From the NCBI GenBank assembly GCA_030407005.1, contig JAUDYN010000008.1, positions 1,302,001-1,366,000 on the forward strand: a DNA stretch of 64,000 nucleotides. The letters run 5' to 3'. A program made the translations under genes and the position numbers. Source of the DNA: Desarmillaria ectypa (Eukaryota; Basidiomycota; Agaricomycetes; Agaricales; Physalacriaceae). This document shows positions 21,907 to 33,206 of the stretch, one piece after another. The notes beneath the pieces are model-generated. The model was not told where the DNA came from. It worked only from the letters and a program-made list of their open reading frames with translations, and searched no databases. The number at the start of each line of letters is the position of its first letter. Positions within the stretch are counted from its first letter, which is position 1.

Positions 21907-22168
21907 TACTCTATGTTGGCATCCTTGCTCGCGGTGGAGGTAGCTATGATTGCACGGGATTTTTAATAAGTACTTCTGTCGTCCTAGGGTATCTAAAGAC
22001 CTCCATATTTCTGCGTTGTAAGTAACGAGGAATAAATTTGGCTGTCGCGAACATGAACTGATGTGTAGAGAGGAATCGGTGCGACTGCCGGGACCGGCCC
22101 TCAAACAATGCGTAGCACGTGATCATCCCTGTAGTCAACCATCTCCAACGAGCTCCAACGCTACCCCG

Positions 22169-23633
22169 ATGTCGGCGATGGAGTTTCCTAGCATGAACAG
22201 AAAATATAGCGCCGAAGAGAAATCCCAGCTCATTGCAAATCTCAATCTCGAGGGTGCGTAGTGGCAGATACAATATGTAAAGCTGACCTGATGCTGTGGC
22301 AGTTGCACATCGTGCTTGTCAGCTCCGGTCCTGGCTCTCGGGTGGGCTTGAAAACTTCAGGATACACCAGGAAGGACATGTTTCCCGGATACCGAAGCAG
22401 ATTCGTGGGATGACGATGCGCGAGTTTGGTGAAAAGTACAACGGAAATGTGCAGGCTGCTTTGCGGGGAGTACAGCGAGAGAAGCTGGCTAGTGCAGGCA
22501 ATGATCCTGCCTTTGGAGAAATTGACAAGAATATGCGGAAGAGAAAATTGTTGACGAGTCAGGACCAGGGAGCTACTGCAGATCCGTCTGAACCAAGAGC
22601 TGTGAAGAATGGTGCGTTCTGTCCTCTTTTCTCTTACAATTTCTGCATTTCTGTCGGTTTTTTTAGCTCGTTTGGAATCTCCACAAAGAAAACCTGGTTC
22701 ATCTACTGGTCCTGGTACTGCTCAACGAGCGCGTCTTTTATCGAGAGTAACAAAAACGCCTGGCAAGGTGCGTCATTACTTGGAAGCTTTTCGGTATCTG
22801 ATGTACAGCAGTCCCAGGGTCGACCGCTACCTCGTGTTCTGCAATCTCCCAGTCCTCAAAAGTCGAGGCCTCCTTTCAATACTGGCCCGGGTGCCGCCTT
22901 CCAATCCAAGTTGCCTTCGCCCAGTAAACCTAAATCAAATAACCCTCTTGCCCGTTCCCGGGTCCCTTCACTGTCGACGTTCAACCCTACCTTGCCACCC
23001 AAAACGCCAGGTTATCCAGGGAGCAAGCCCCCGAATAACAATGTCATACGCATGCCTCGAAGAGATGAAAGTATGCTCAGCGTGAATGGCTCGCCGTTAG
23101 CCAATCCCTTCGAATTTGGCATGAAGTGGGCCAAAGGAGCGAACGGCAGTTCAGAGGAAATTACACCCGGCGCTAGCAGGCCTGCACTCAAACGGACGAA
23201 AAGTAATATCACTATTTCTAGGGATCCTTCTTTCAATACGAATAGCCTACACTCGCGGTCGCAGTCACAGAGCAGCCTGCGTCCTTCGTCCTCCCAGCCT
23301 TCATCTACAGCACTTTCGCGGACAAACTCTAACGCAGCGCTTCCGTCATCTCAACCAAGTCCCTCACACAACCTGTTCACCCCCACCCGTTCACAACCAA
23401 CACCGTTCCCTAAGGACTCAGATTCTCCGTCATTTCAACTCCCTACTCTGACGAGGTCCTATTCAGTCACGATTTCGACGAAAGACGGACATCTTTTAGA
23501 GTTTGATCCTCTGCAGGCTTCGCCCGGCTCCCTTGATGCCCTTGAAGGTATCTCATCCAGTGCTAAAAAGCAGGCAAGAGAAGAGATGGGTCGACTTGTA
23601 CAAGCTGCTGTTGACAAGTGGAAGATACGTTGA
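22169..23633 (+). CDS. Borealin-type chromosomal passenger protein
   Basis: Four exons (22169-22253, 22303-22611, 22667-22767, 22809-23633) give 439 residues. The N-terminal 80 match the Nbl1/borealin N-terminal domain: YSAEEKSQLIANLNLEVAHR, then QLRSWLSGGLENFRIHQEG, then VSRIPKQIRGMTMREFGE. That helical segment binds survivin/Bir1 and INCENP in the known three-helix bundle. The middle is a long Ser/Pro-rich disordered region with motifs such as TPGYPGSKPP. A short conserved C-terminus reads LTRSYSVTISTKDGHLLEFDP, then a helix ending VDKWKIR, possibly a dimerisation end. By family knowledge it helps target Aurora B to centromeres. The start is the ATG nearest the domain; an earlier in-frame ATG at 22061 is less likely. 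Confidence 0.82.
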
Positions 23634-24274
23634 GAGACACGCGAATTTTTCGTCCTTTATTTATTTCGCCCTTCTATACTCACACGCACTTCATTTGTTC
23701 TCGAATACCAACTCTGCATCTGTAGAAACATGCAACGCGACCGTAATGTATTATTGTTCGTGGACAATCCGAGCTCTCATTGTATGATGCCCCTCGGTTT
23801 GAAGATGCGTCTTTCCGACTCGGTCAATTTTGCGGTCGGCCTCGGAACAATAGGTAGTGCGGTATTATGTCGAAAAGAACCTGGTTGCCTCATGCTCAGC
23901 AGGAGACTGGACCTCAAGCCATGCGACAAGGGCTTCTAAGCGCTGGTTATTATCAAGGTCAGCGACGTGGAGTAAGCGGGTAAAAACTGCGGTGACTAGC
24001 CGACCGTATACATACCTAAGCGGTGTTAGCACCGAGCGACGAATCACGATTTCTGTATGTTTTTCTTCTAGTTAGATATTTATTTCTAGTTTCCAGTATT
24101 CCAGGACAGATGGATAATTTGGGCATCCAAACTTGGAGATTATCAGCTGTAAATACGTCATCGCTCCCGATCATCAATAATCATCCTGGCGGCCATGTCG
24201 GAGTCCAAGTCGGCTTTGTCAAATCAAGTCCCATTTAATCGTGCTCCTTGTCCCTACTACCACTCACTACAACA
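23634..24274. other. Intergenic region, borealin / SEC14
   Basis: 3' flank of the borealin gene and promoter of the SEC14-like gene. Short overlapping frames on both strands show no motif; I see no gene. Confidence 0.5.
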
Positions 24275-25520
24275 ATGGCTCCTCACCGCCGTGAAGAAGA
24301 GACACTCTCTATCTTTCGGAAGCAGCTGTTTGACGAGGATATCCTGCACGAGGGGGACTCGATTGGCACCGACGACGAGACGCTTCTGTACGTCCACGGT
24401 GTCAAATATCAACAAGTGTAGGAGACTGATATTCGTTTACAGGAGATTTCTGCGGGCCAGAAAATTCAACTTGAAGCATGCGAAACAGATGTTTCGCGAT
24501 TGCCAAGAGTGGAGGGCTTCGGTGGAGGGTGTGGGTATCGATAGGCTGTACAGAGAGATTGACCCGTTCGATGTATGTCGTCTCTTTTGTTTTATTCTGA
24601 ATTGTCACAGATAATTGCATCTACGTAGTATCCGGAACGCAAAGCTGTGTTTGACTGCTGGCCTATGTGGTGAGTTCTTGAAAGCATTGAAATTATATAT
24701 CATTTGTTCAAGTCGTCACCAGGTTTCACAAGGTTTGTCCGCACTCTTAATTTTTTGTCGACTAAGTTTACACATGGATATGCTATACTTAGACAGACAA
24801 GGCGCGTCTATTCATATCCCTAACCGCCGCTCTCATCTATCTAACTCACCGCAGAAAGGTCGTCCGATAAACATCCACTTCTTTGGAAATCTTGATATAC
24901 CTAAGCTGTACAAGGAGTGTACACCTGAAAAACACTGGCGAACTGTCCTCGTAAACTGCGAGTCTTTGACGCGAGAAGGTGTTTAATGTATTCATTATTC
25001 AATTAAAGTGGGGGGGCTGACAGAGATTGTAGTTATCCCCGCTGCCTCCAGAGCAGCAGGAAAGCCTATAGACACGGTCCTCGTCATAGTCGACCTTAAA
25101 GGCTTTGGATTGAGTCAATTCTGGCAAATGAAATCCCTCGCTCGCAGTTCTTTTCAGGTTTCTCAAGACTACTATCCCGAAACGATGGGTCAGCTCGCAA
25201 TTATCAACGCCCCGTCGTCTTTTACATTCATCTGGTCTGTGATCAAGCCGTGGTTGTCGAAAGAGACTTGCGAAAAGGTCGACATCCTCGGAAGTGACTA
25301 CCAAGAGGTCCTTTTAGATTTAATTGACGCCGACGCGCTGCCGAGCGTGTTGGGCGGTGAATGTCGGTGTCAGGAAACAGGAGGGTGCCATTTGAGTGGT
25401 ACCGGTCCTTGGTTAGAAGGCCGGAAAGGCTGGGGTCCTAAGGCTCAAGCTGACAGTGATGATGATGACAGCTCGACAGATGTTGGTACACCCAATAGTG
25501 AGAAATTTTTGGAATCTTAA
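24275..25520 (+). CDS. SEC14-like CRAL-TRIO phosphatidylinositol transfer protein
   Basis: Several exons, start ATG 24275 (MAPHRREEETLSIFRKQ). The CRAL-TRIO N-terminal helices read LLRFLRARKFNLKHAKQMF and QEWRASVEGVGIDRLY. The lipid-binding lobe follows: GRPINIHFFGNLDIPKLYK, VLVIVDLKGFGLSQFWQ, DYYPETMGQLAIINAPSSF and VDILGSDYQEVLLDLIDADA. The C-terminus adds LPSVLGGECRCQETGGC and an acidic tail DSDDDDSSTD. Family members exchange phosphatidylinositol and phosphatidylcholine at Golgi and endosomal membranes. One intron (24802-24854) appears to start with GC rather than GT. The tail with LGGECRC is the usual Sec14 end, so the gene is complete. Confidence 0.88.
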
Positions 25521-25868
25521 GCTTTTGTTGGAATCTATTCGCAGCTTGTATAATGGCTACTGCGTTGCATTTTGTATCATATACCATATCATTTTTTTAA
25601 AATCATCACATTTAGTCTAGACCCAATCTCTTCATAAAATACCAAAGTTCGAAATCACCCTCCAGCTGACGAAAGGTGAATCAGCTCTTTCCACGCTCGC
25701 TCCAGCGTCTGAGAGAATGGAACTTCGAGTTTCCATTGTCTCCACGACCTCCACAACCATCGTGATCGACGCCCCTGTATAATTTCTATATAGCCGGAGG
25801 CAAATTTGTTCTACATCTCATTATTCCACTCACCAACACCAACATACCAACAACCTCACTGCATCCGC
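25521..25868. other. Intergenic region with TATA-like sequence
   Basis: 348 bp between the SEC14-like gene and the small gene at 25869. TATAATTTCTATATAG at 25778-25793 lies about 80 bp before the ATG and could be the TATA element. Confidence 0.4.
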
Positions 25869-26234
25869 ATGTTCTCTCTGCCTTTCTTCACCCGTAACTC
25901 GAAGCGCCAAAGTGCACCCGTCGTTACCACAGAAGACCCCGTTATCCCAGAACATTCAGTACGGTCAATATTTAGGGCAAAGAAACCCAGAAATCACAGC
26001 CATGACCCAGCTATCACCACCAAACAGCTCGAGGTCGTTGTGTCTCTCCATCCGTTCTCGGATTACTCGCGGTACCCCTCCGAGTCGTTCCCAAACAGAA
26101 GGAAAAGGAGTAGAGACTCTAGTGTGTCGGTATCCTCAGCGTCGTCCCTGTCCAACTCGAGTCGAACGTCTTCGCCAGCACCTGTACCAAGTGCTCGGTC
26201 GCACAAAAAGCGTGGTTCACGTTTACATCTTTAA
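25869..26234 (+). CDS. Small Ser/Arg-rich hypothetical protein (121 aa)
   Basis: Intron-free frame beginning MFSLPFFTRNSKRQSA. It has a conserved-looking centre (KQLEVVVSLHPFSDYSRYP) and a Ser-rich, basic C-terminus (RRKRSRDSSVSVSSAS, KKRGSRLHL). A TATA-like sequence sits upstream. No family recognised; probably disordered. It is convergent with the zinc-knuckle gene. Moderate confidence that it is a real gene, based on codon flow, the upstream TATA and the lack of competing frames. Confidence 0.5.
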   Translation: MFSLPFFTRNSKRQSAPVVTTEDPVIPEHSVRSIFRAKKPRNHSHDPAITTKQLEVVVSLHPFSDYSRYPSESFPNRRKRSRDSSVSVSSASSLSNSSRTSSPAPVPSARSHKKRGSRLHL

Positions 26235-26563
26235 AGGCTCAGAGGGATGAACATGATATTTTCGGTTTTTATTTACTATTATATGGGTCAGTAGCGAGTT
26301 TTTTTTCCATGGACATTGTAGGCATACATACATTCCCGTTATCGTAAATCTAGATTTTATGCATTAGTAGCAATAGAAAAGGCTTGGTTTTGGTTATCTT
26401 CCGTTCCATTATTCGATTTGTAGAAAATTATATTGCGTGGACACGAAAAACAGCAAGCGCTTATCATCGAACCAGCGAATTAGCTCCTGCATCCATCAAA
26501 TTCAATTCAATATATAAATAAAGGAGGATATCATCAATGGTTTGTACAGCACAATTAAGCACC
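26235..26563. other. Intergenic region between convergent genes
   Basis: 329 bp of AT-rich 3' flanking sequence for both neighbours; no gene seen. Confidence 0.5.
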
Positions 26564-27178
26564 CTATGTGGGCGACGATGAACGACTTCCGCTGCGTCGC
26601 CGTTTTCGTTCACGACCTCGTCCTCGTCCAGAAGATTCAGAAGAAGATGATCCTGAATCACTGTCTGAGCCGGACGATTCAGAGTCAGAGTCCGAATCTG
26701 TATCTGTATCTGAAGTGGAGTCTGAAGAAGAGCTTGATCTTGACCTGCCACACCCATATCAGCCAGTGCTGCACTCTCTGACACAAAAGTACTCACCTCT
26801 TCCTTCGTTTTGAACTCCCAGCAACAGCTTTCTCCTTCTCATTCTCCTCCCTCTCCTTCTCTTTCGCAGCTAATATCTTATTGGCGGTGCCTTTCCTGCT
26901 CATAGCCGGTCAGCTTCCACAGCCACAAGAGAAGAATTTGCCGCTGACGGGTTCTTAAACTCTTCCGGCACCTCTACTGAGGGCTTTCCGTCTGCCTTCA
27001 ACTTTGCCAGTAGACGAGGGCTCTCCAATTGTTGTGTCCTTGAGGGTCGTGATACGTACGGGCGGGGGTTCTTGCACTGATAAGTGAAATGACCTGTCCC
27101 CAGGCACTTTTGGCACACGGTAGACGAGGTCGCAGTAGGGTTGTTGTTTGAGCGATGGTGCGGAGCGTATTTGGACAT
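26564..27178 (-). CDS. ZCCHC10-like zinc-knuckle protein with Ser/Asp tail
   Basis: Starts [16 protein letters not shown]. The zinc knuckle is [14 protein letters not shown] (C-x2-C-x4-H-x4-C) followed by [14 protein letters not shown], the pattern of ZCCHC10. An intron of 53 nt after EEFKNP leads to [19 protein letters not shown]. Downstream is a long Ser/Asp/Glu repeat region rich in SDSDSE and SSSES units, ending in [20 protein letters not shown]. The Arg/Ser end resembles splicing-associated proteins; a nuclear RNA-related role is inferred only. Its start faces the gene at 27327 over 148 bp, which contain two TTAGGG units. Confidence 0.75.
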
Positions 27179-27201
27179 GATGGTTCGAGTGAAAGGAACA
27201 C

Positions 27202-27213
27202 TTAGGGTTAGGG
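27202..27213. promoter_or_regulatory. Two tandem TTAGGG units in a divergent promoter
   Basis: TTAGGGTTAGGG, 24 bp from the start of the zinc-knuckle gene and 114 bp from the start of the plus-strand gene. Such telobox-like motifs bind Tbf1/Rap1/Myb-type factors in fungi. Regulatory use here is inference. Confidence 0.4.
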
Positions 27214-27326
27214 TCTATTTATTTTACTGTTTATTTTTGAGTCCGGACTTTTTTACCACCTCTTTGGAAAGTTCTCATGATGACTCTTCGCAGGCGCCTG
27301 TTACTTCTTCGTTCTTATCGACCGCC

Positions 27327-28436
27327 ATGGGTGGGAGTGCGTTTACCACCATAGGACCTTTTCCTCGTCTCTCCCGTGCCCTTTACACAGTTCTCAAAGC
27401 GCGCCATACCGCCACTCTGGGCGCCGTCTATAGCCAAGTCTGTACCCCTCTCGAAGCACCAGAAAAGCAGGACCACGGAGATATCGATTTCCTAGTATAC
27501 TCCCCAGAAGACCATTTACCGTCGCACGATACTGTCAAGGAGCTGCTCGGTGCTGTGCATGTTATGCCAATGCCGGGACCACGGACATCGAATTATGCTA
27601 TCCCAATCCCGGAAGACGAATTTAATACTCAGCTGCATATGGGGTGGTACCAAGTCGACGTGCACGTTTGTGGGTCCCCCGAAGAATTTGCGCGTGTGAG
27701 GTTCTTTCATTCTTACGGTGATATGGGCATGATTCTGGGTCTGGTGGCACGGCATTCTGGATTACATCTCGGTATGCATGGGCTGAAGGTATGTTTTCTC
27801 GTTTCGTAACAGGACTTGCTTAATTGCTGCGTGTAGTACCCCAACCCTCCGAATCCAGGTGTCATGCTGTCAACCGACTTTAACGCTATTGCTGACTTTA
27901 TCGGGTGGAACATGACGCGCTACGAACAAGGATTTACCACAAAACGAGCCTTGTTCGAGTGGATTGCAAAGTCACGCTTCTTCGCTCCCAAAATGTTCAG
28001 CAAGGGTGACGCGGATGGGGGCAAAGTAAAACATGAAAGAAAGATGTACTGGGAGTTTGTCGCATGGGCTCGAAGTCAACTAGTATCCGAGTCCAATGAC
28101 GAGAGTCCCGCAGAGAGACAGTGCAGGATACGCGAAGAGGCTTTGCGTCACTTTGGCAAACTTGTCGTACTGAACGTACAAATGGGTGAGATCACAGCGA
28201 GGTCCAGACTGAAGGCTGCATTTAACGGGAAGATAGTCGCTGAATGGGCTGAGATGGGTACCCATTGGCGTGGTGTAAAAATGATTATGGATCGTGTTAG
28301 GGAGCAGTGTGGTGGCGGCGACGAGCATGTACTGGAAATGCTTGATAACGAAGAGAATGGGGAGAAGAAGCTCATACAGATGGTCATCCAAGCTAGGGAA
28401 GACTTGGGTCTTAGTAAAGCTAGCAACTTTACCTAG
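27327..28436 (+). CDS. Nucleotidyltransferase-like conserved fungal protein
   Basis: Two exons. The start is MGGSAFTTIGPFPRLSRALY, and one intron of about 48 nt follows LGMHGLK. The first half contains HGDIDFLVYS, which resembles the G-x-D-x-D metal-binding strand of the polymerase-beta nucleotidyltransferase fold. A second acidic strand reads YQVDVHVC, in place of the family's third carboxylate. The second half is helical: LSTDFNAIADFIGWNMTRYE, FTTKRALFEWIAKSRFF, then a long charged region ending in EDLGLSKASNF. I infer a nucleotidyltransferase fold from these two motifs only. The substrate is unknown, and a non-catalytic homologue is possible. Confidence 0.65.
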
Positions 28437-28622
28437 TCGATTGAGATCTTTTTGTACTGCCTTGGCCTTTGTTTCGTGATCTGTTTCTAAAAGCAGCTGA
28501 GTAGTTCAAAGTTGGCGTAAAGCAGGCGCACGTCAGAAATGCAGGTAAGTGTGGTATCATTATTAGAGCTAAAGAATCCGAAAATATATGTACATGTCCA
28601 CAGTACACAGCGGAGAGTTTTC

Positions 28623-29417
28623 TCAGCACACATCGAGTGATGATGCCTTGGAGTTCATGATTAGTGCCACGATTAGTCTGTCGAGTCAAGCCATCAGATG
28701 ACACGATACGAAGAAGAGATATTGTCAACGCACCCATACAATCCCAACACTTCTGCAAAAATGAGTATCAAAACCATGGATACAAACACCTTGGATTCGT
28801 GTACGTATGCCCTTACACACTGCCTCAAGAGACGTAATGAGCTGATGAACACGGAGAAGAGCATTGTAACGCACAGAATCCCCGACAATCCCGATGGCAT
28901 AGCCAGCTGTGAGGCCCGTGAATCCACAAGCGAGGCCAGCGCCAAGGTGAACGAACCCAGCAAAGAGGGGATACCCGTTCGGTTTCACTACAAGACATCA
29001 GTCGACATGTACAATATTAGCAGACCCATACCCACTGTCCCCTGATATTAGCACAGACACGACGAGTCCATACACGGCAATGATTCCAGACATGACGACT
29101 GGTATGAGGGACTACGTGACTGGTCAGGGAATCGTTCATCGAATGCGTGGCCACCGAAGCACCTTCATTATGAGTTCAGGCTTAAAAGTGCCAAGACCTG
29201 CAATTCCAATCCCAGCTTTTGCTGTTCCAAAGGCCGCACCGACGGCTAGACAGTATGTTGAGAATTGGATGCCGGTCATGGGTTGTGGAGAGATACGTAC
29301 TGCTGAATATCATCTAGAGGAGGTCAGCACCAATAAATAATTTTAAAAAGTAATACTCACAGCTGATGCGACGCCAGCGAAGCCAAAGAATGGCGCATAC
29401 GGTGGACAGACGGACAT
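28623..29417 (-). CDS. VMA3: V-ATPase proteolipid subunit c
   Basis: Exons read [19 protein letters not shown], then the first two-helix hairpin ([21 protein letters not shown] sequence on the minus strand around 29200-29240), and then [18 protein letters not shown] and [12 protein letters not shown]. The C-terminal exons read [28 protein letters not shown] and [10 protein letters not shown], ending SSLDVC. The glutamate in [10 protein letters not shown] is the proton-carrying residue of the c-ring. The protein forms the rotary membrane ring of the vacuolar H+-ATPase. The gene has at least four introns of about 50 nt. It is divergent from MRPL6, with only 103 bp between start codons. Confidence 0.92.
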
Positions 29418-29520
29418 GACGGAGGCTGGGGATGGAGGAGACGCGATAGTCGTGCTTGGCAGCTGGCTCCTCCTGACATTGGCTGTGTTTGGCTGGACCG
29501 TCTCAGCCTTTCCTCTGTCC

Positions 29521-30195
29521 ATGAACGTCGCGCGTCGAGCATTCAGCACCACCGCCGCCGCCTTCTCAAGGATAGGGAAAACGCCAATATCCATTCCTCC
29601 TACTGTCACTTACTCCCAAACGCCCGACGCTCTCACTGTCACCGGTCCGCTCGGACAGGCCTCCATTACACTCCATCCGTTTATAACCCTTACACCCAGC
29701 AAGGACCCCGCTACTCCCAGTCTCACCGTCTCCATCGCCGACCATGACGAGAAAAAACAGCGCGCAATGTGGGGCACAACGCGCACGCTGATAGCCAACG
29801 CCATCACGGGCATCACAGAGGGATTCCAGGTCCCGCTTTACCTCGTCGGTGTTGGGTATCGAGCTGCTATGGAAGAGGACCCACGGGGGACAATGGATGG
29901 CGGTAGTGGGAGGAGGTTTAACATGAAGCTAGGATATTCTCATACGGTGTACGTGCCCGTGCCGCCCCATATACAAGCAGAGGTGCCCGCACCGACGAAG
30001 ATTGTACTGAAGGCCACGGATAAACATGAGTTGGGTCTGTTTGCCGCAAAAGTGAGGAGTTATAGGCCACCAGAACCGTATAAGGGCAAGGTCTGTGTCA
30101 GTATATCTATTCTTCGCTCGTACTGACCTTATCTTTCGTAGGGGATATTTATTGGCCGCGAGACGATGAGAATGAAGGCAGTTAAGAAAAAGTAG
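29521..30195 (+). CDS. MRPL6: Mitochondrial large-subunit ribosomal protein uL6m
   Basis: The start at 29521 (MNVARRAFSTTAAAFSRIGK) gives a basic, Ser/Thr/Ala-rich mitochondrial presequence with a plausible cleavage region. The mature part shows L6 blocks: PISIPPTVTYSQTP, ALTVTGPLGQASITLHPF, FQVPLYLVGVGYRA, RFNMKLGYSHTVYVPVP and the signature VRSYRPPEPYKGKG. The final exon, after a 50-nt intron, encodes IFIGRETMRMKAVKKK. It is a component of the mitoribosomal large subunit near the sarcin-ricin loop. The divergent 103-bp spacer with V-ATPase subunit c must hold both promoters. Confidence 0.92.
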
Positions 30196-31131
30196 TCTTC
30201 TCTTCATACATAATTCGACACTGGATTCTTGCATCCGGCCAAAAGATTGCCCTGCAGTAATTGCCTATATGCGTATCCCTTTGATGACTACTGGACTCCC
30301 AGACTCGCCGGCAATGGTAAGTTTCGAAAGGCCTTCGTTGAGTGGGGCACTTCTTGCGAGCAGCGGCAATTTTCCGTGGAACTTCAATATTGCGATATTT
30401 ATGATAGAGCTACCCTTCAAAGTCGCCTTCGAACAAACAAGAATCCAGGGAGTTATATTATCACGGTCTACGATCTCTTCGGCCCATCTCTTTTGCGTTC
30501 TGTCATATACGAAACTCCGTCTCAATCATTGTACTATTCTTCAGCCTTACATCATATCTCGTGAATGGCTTTACGATCGACATGCTAGCGATGCTTCGGA
30601 GATCCTAACCAATATTGGACCTCGCAATGTCCGACTGAATGTATTGTTCAACCTCCTTCCGGAGTGTCTTGACATGCGCAGGAGGACATCAGATCCCGCG
30701 CTTCATTCTGAGGTCTCGTCTTGAGAAAAAAAAAACCTATGTTCGGATGCGACTTGACACTATCTCGCGGAATCACACCTGTGCCCGAACTTTTTGCCAG
30801 TGGCAAAAGACAGTTTGACACCTATCACGGCAGTCCTTGGTGTCAGTTCCCGTCAATGCTCGTGGACTCAATTGCCTCCCAGTTCAAGTTCACCCTCTCT
30901 CCGGTTCACACTCTTAATGCAGTCGCGAAGGGAGAAAGAGAATCCTACTTGGTGAGCACTCATCAGTTTCCATCTTCTGAATTCGGTGCCGATGGTTCAA
31001 CTTAGGTATATCCTATATCCGCCCCAACTATACGTATTACTTGATTGTTGCTCCTGACGTCGGGTACTTATCGAACACCTTCGTACTTATAAAGCAGTGA
31101 ATTTCATTTGAAAGATTCGCTGCTTTTCGCC
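30196..31131. other. Intergenic region, MRPL6 / MFS transporter
   Basis: About 935 bp. Overlapping frames at 30269-30724 (plus), 30265-30525 (minus) and 30721-31005 (plus) have no recognised motif. They may be remnants of a gene or chance frames. Confidence 0.4.
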
Positions 31132-33008
31132 ATGTCGCATGATAAAGTGGACTCAGATGTTGAGGCCAAAGGATCTCCGAATGACTTACCGCCAAAGTCT
31201 GAGGTCCAAGCCACCGAGATTTCGCCGCCCGCGGACCGTGTCTCGATCTACTCGTATAAAGAGACTTTGTTTATCGTAGGGATCATAGGCCTGGCCGGCT
31301 TCGCAAGGTCTGTTTATTTTGGTTGCTTCACGTCAACGACCCTAGTACTTTTCAAAACAGTCCATTTCCGCTCACAATATACTTTCCTGCGATTCCTCGG
31401 TTGACCCAGATCTTCCATGAATCAACTGACAGATTAAACCTGACTTTAACCATCTTTCTGGTCCCTCAGGCGGTGTGTAAGTTATTCATACATATGGGTT
31501 GCTCGTTGACCTTACATTTTTCCAGGTCCTATGCTATGGGGTCCATTTTCAGATCGATATGGTCGAAGACCATGCATTGTTCTCTGCTTTGTTATATTGA
31601 TTCTCTCTTGCATCGGTCTTGCCCTAACACCTACGAACGCGTTCTGGCTTCTTTTGCTGCTACGATGCATCCAGTCTGCTGGGTGTACTGGGACGCTTGC
31701 GCTAGGTTAGGGAATCGCTTGCGTTGCTCGGACTGGCCCACTCAATCCCACTTAAGTGCTGGTGCAATTGCTGATATAACTACCAGAGCCAACCATTGTA
31801 CATTTTTCGGTGCATTCAACGTGGGACCTATGCTTGCTCCTGGCATCGGCCCCGTAATCGGTGGCCTACTTTCTCAATATCTTGGCTGGCGGTACAGTAT
31901 TTCATGTACTTGTTCAAGTTGGCAGATATCTAATTCTGAATAATGTCCCTCGCAGCGCAATCTTTTGGTTCTTGACAATATTCTCCTCCGTCTCGTTGCT
32001 CATCATCCTAGCGTATGTGCTTGGGCTTTATTAACAAAGCTTTCCTGATAGCGTATACAGATCTCTACCAGAAACCTTACCTTGCATTGTAGGCAACGGG
32101 AGCATCCGACCTTCATTCATTTATAGAGCTTTGATTCCTGTTGTCGAGAAGGACCGCATGGCTGAGAACCCCCGGCTCGTACAGAAACCTCCCCCTAAAC
32201 CATTCCGGAATCCATTCTTACTCTTCCTGAATCCCGACGTGCTTGCGGAAACTTTATTCACAAGCGTGATATTCTCTATGCAATACAGCATTTCAGGAAC
32301 CCTCTCGAACGCCTATACAATCCAGTATTCTTTTCTCAATAGTGCCAATATTGGTTTGTGCTACTTGCCCAATGGATTAGGCCTAGCAGGCGGTACGATC
32401 ATCAACGGGAAATTGCTGGATATGGAATATCGTCGTAGTCGGGCGAGAGCTATTCGTGAAGCCACAGAGAAGGGTATCAGCGAGGAAGAGGCCGTCAGCC
32501 AAGCTAAATTTCCTATAGAATGCGCTCGATTACAGAGGATGCCATTCATGGTTTTGCTCTTCTCAACGTGTGTTTTTGGTTGGGGATGGTGCGTTGACAG
32601 ATCGGTCTCTTTGGCTGGACCGTTGCTACTGCAGATTGAGCTCATTGCTCAGACCTTGCTCACATCGGCGCATAGTCGGATTTTCTTCCATTTGTGTGCT
32701 AAATGCTACAACGACACTCATGATCGATCTCTTTCCTGACCAGAGCTCTGCGGTTACCGCTTGTGTACATTATTTGATTATTCATCGTGCGTTCCCTTGC
32801 TCATGGATGTCTGCCTCAGACCAATTTCTTCCGCTCTGCATTCGCTGCTATTCTGGTTGCATTCCAAGAGAAGGCCATTGAAAAGCTGGGATATGGATTG
32901 ACATTTGTGATATTTGGATGTATCTGTGCCTCAATGGTCCCGCTGGTGTTTCTAGAGCTAAAAATTGGCCCTATCTTCCGTTCTCGAAGAGTAGCCAGGG
33001 TGTCGTAG
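31132..33008 (+). CDS. MFS drug:H+ antiporter (DHA1-like), possibly decaying
   Basis: Starts MSHDKVDSDVEAKG, with a long polar N-terminus, then the first helix YSYKETLFIVGIIGLAGFA. Family motifs are clear. Motif A reads GPFSDRYGRRP, and the TM5 region reads FGAFNVGPMLAPGIGPVIGG followed by WRAIFWFL. Further on are LPETLP and, in the second half, NATTTLMIDLFPDQSSAVTA. The last helix ends in VFLELKIGPIFRSRRVARVS. Such proteins export toxic compounds from the cell at the plasma membrane. Most introns splice cleanly, but two joints do not: the one near 31703-31755 is one base out of frame, and the one near 32638-32675 lacks a GT donor. It may be a recent pseudogene. Confidence 0.75.
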
Positions 33009-33206
33009 CTGAAGCGTGAATACTTTTGAAATTATGAATACATGCGTACTTAGATGCACTGGGAAGGGTATTAACCAAGAAGTAGATGAAATGATACAAT
33101 ATTTTACAGCTACTTGCACATAGAAAGCCAATAAATTATATGCGTGTGTCCAGTGATGATGGGAAGTGAAACCAGGAAATGCAATGCAAATGAAGCGATA
33201 TAATAT

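Noticed and set aside
30269..30724. 151-codon frame downstream of MRPL6
   Set aside because: Overlaps a minus-strand frame of similar quality; neither resembles a protein family.
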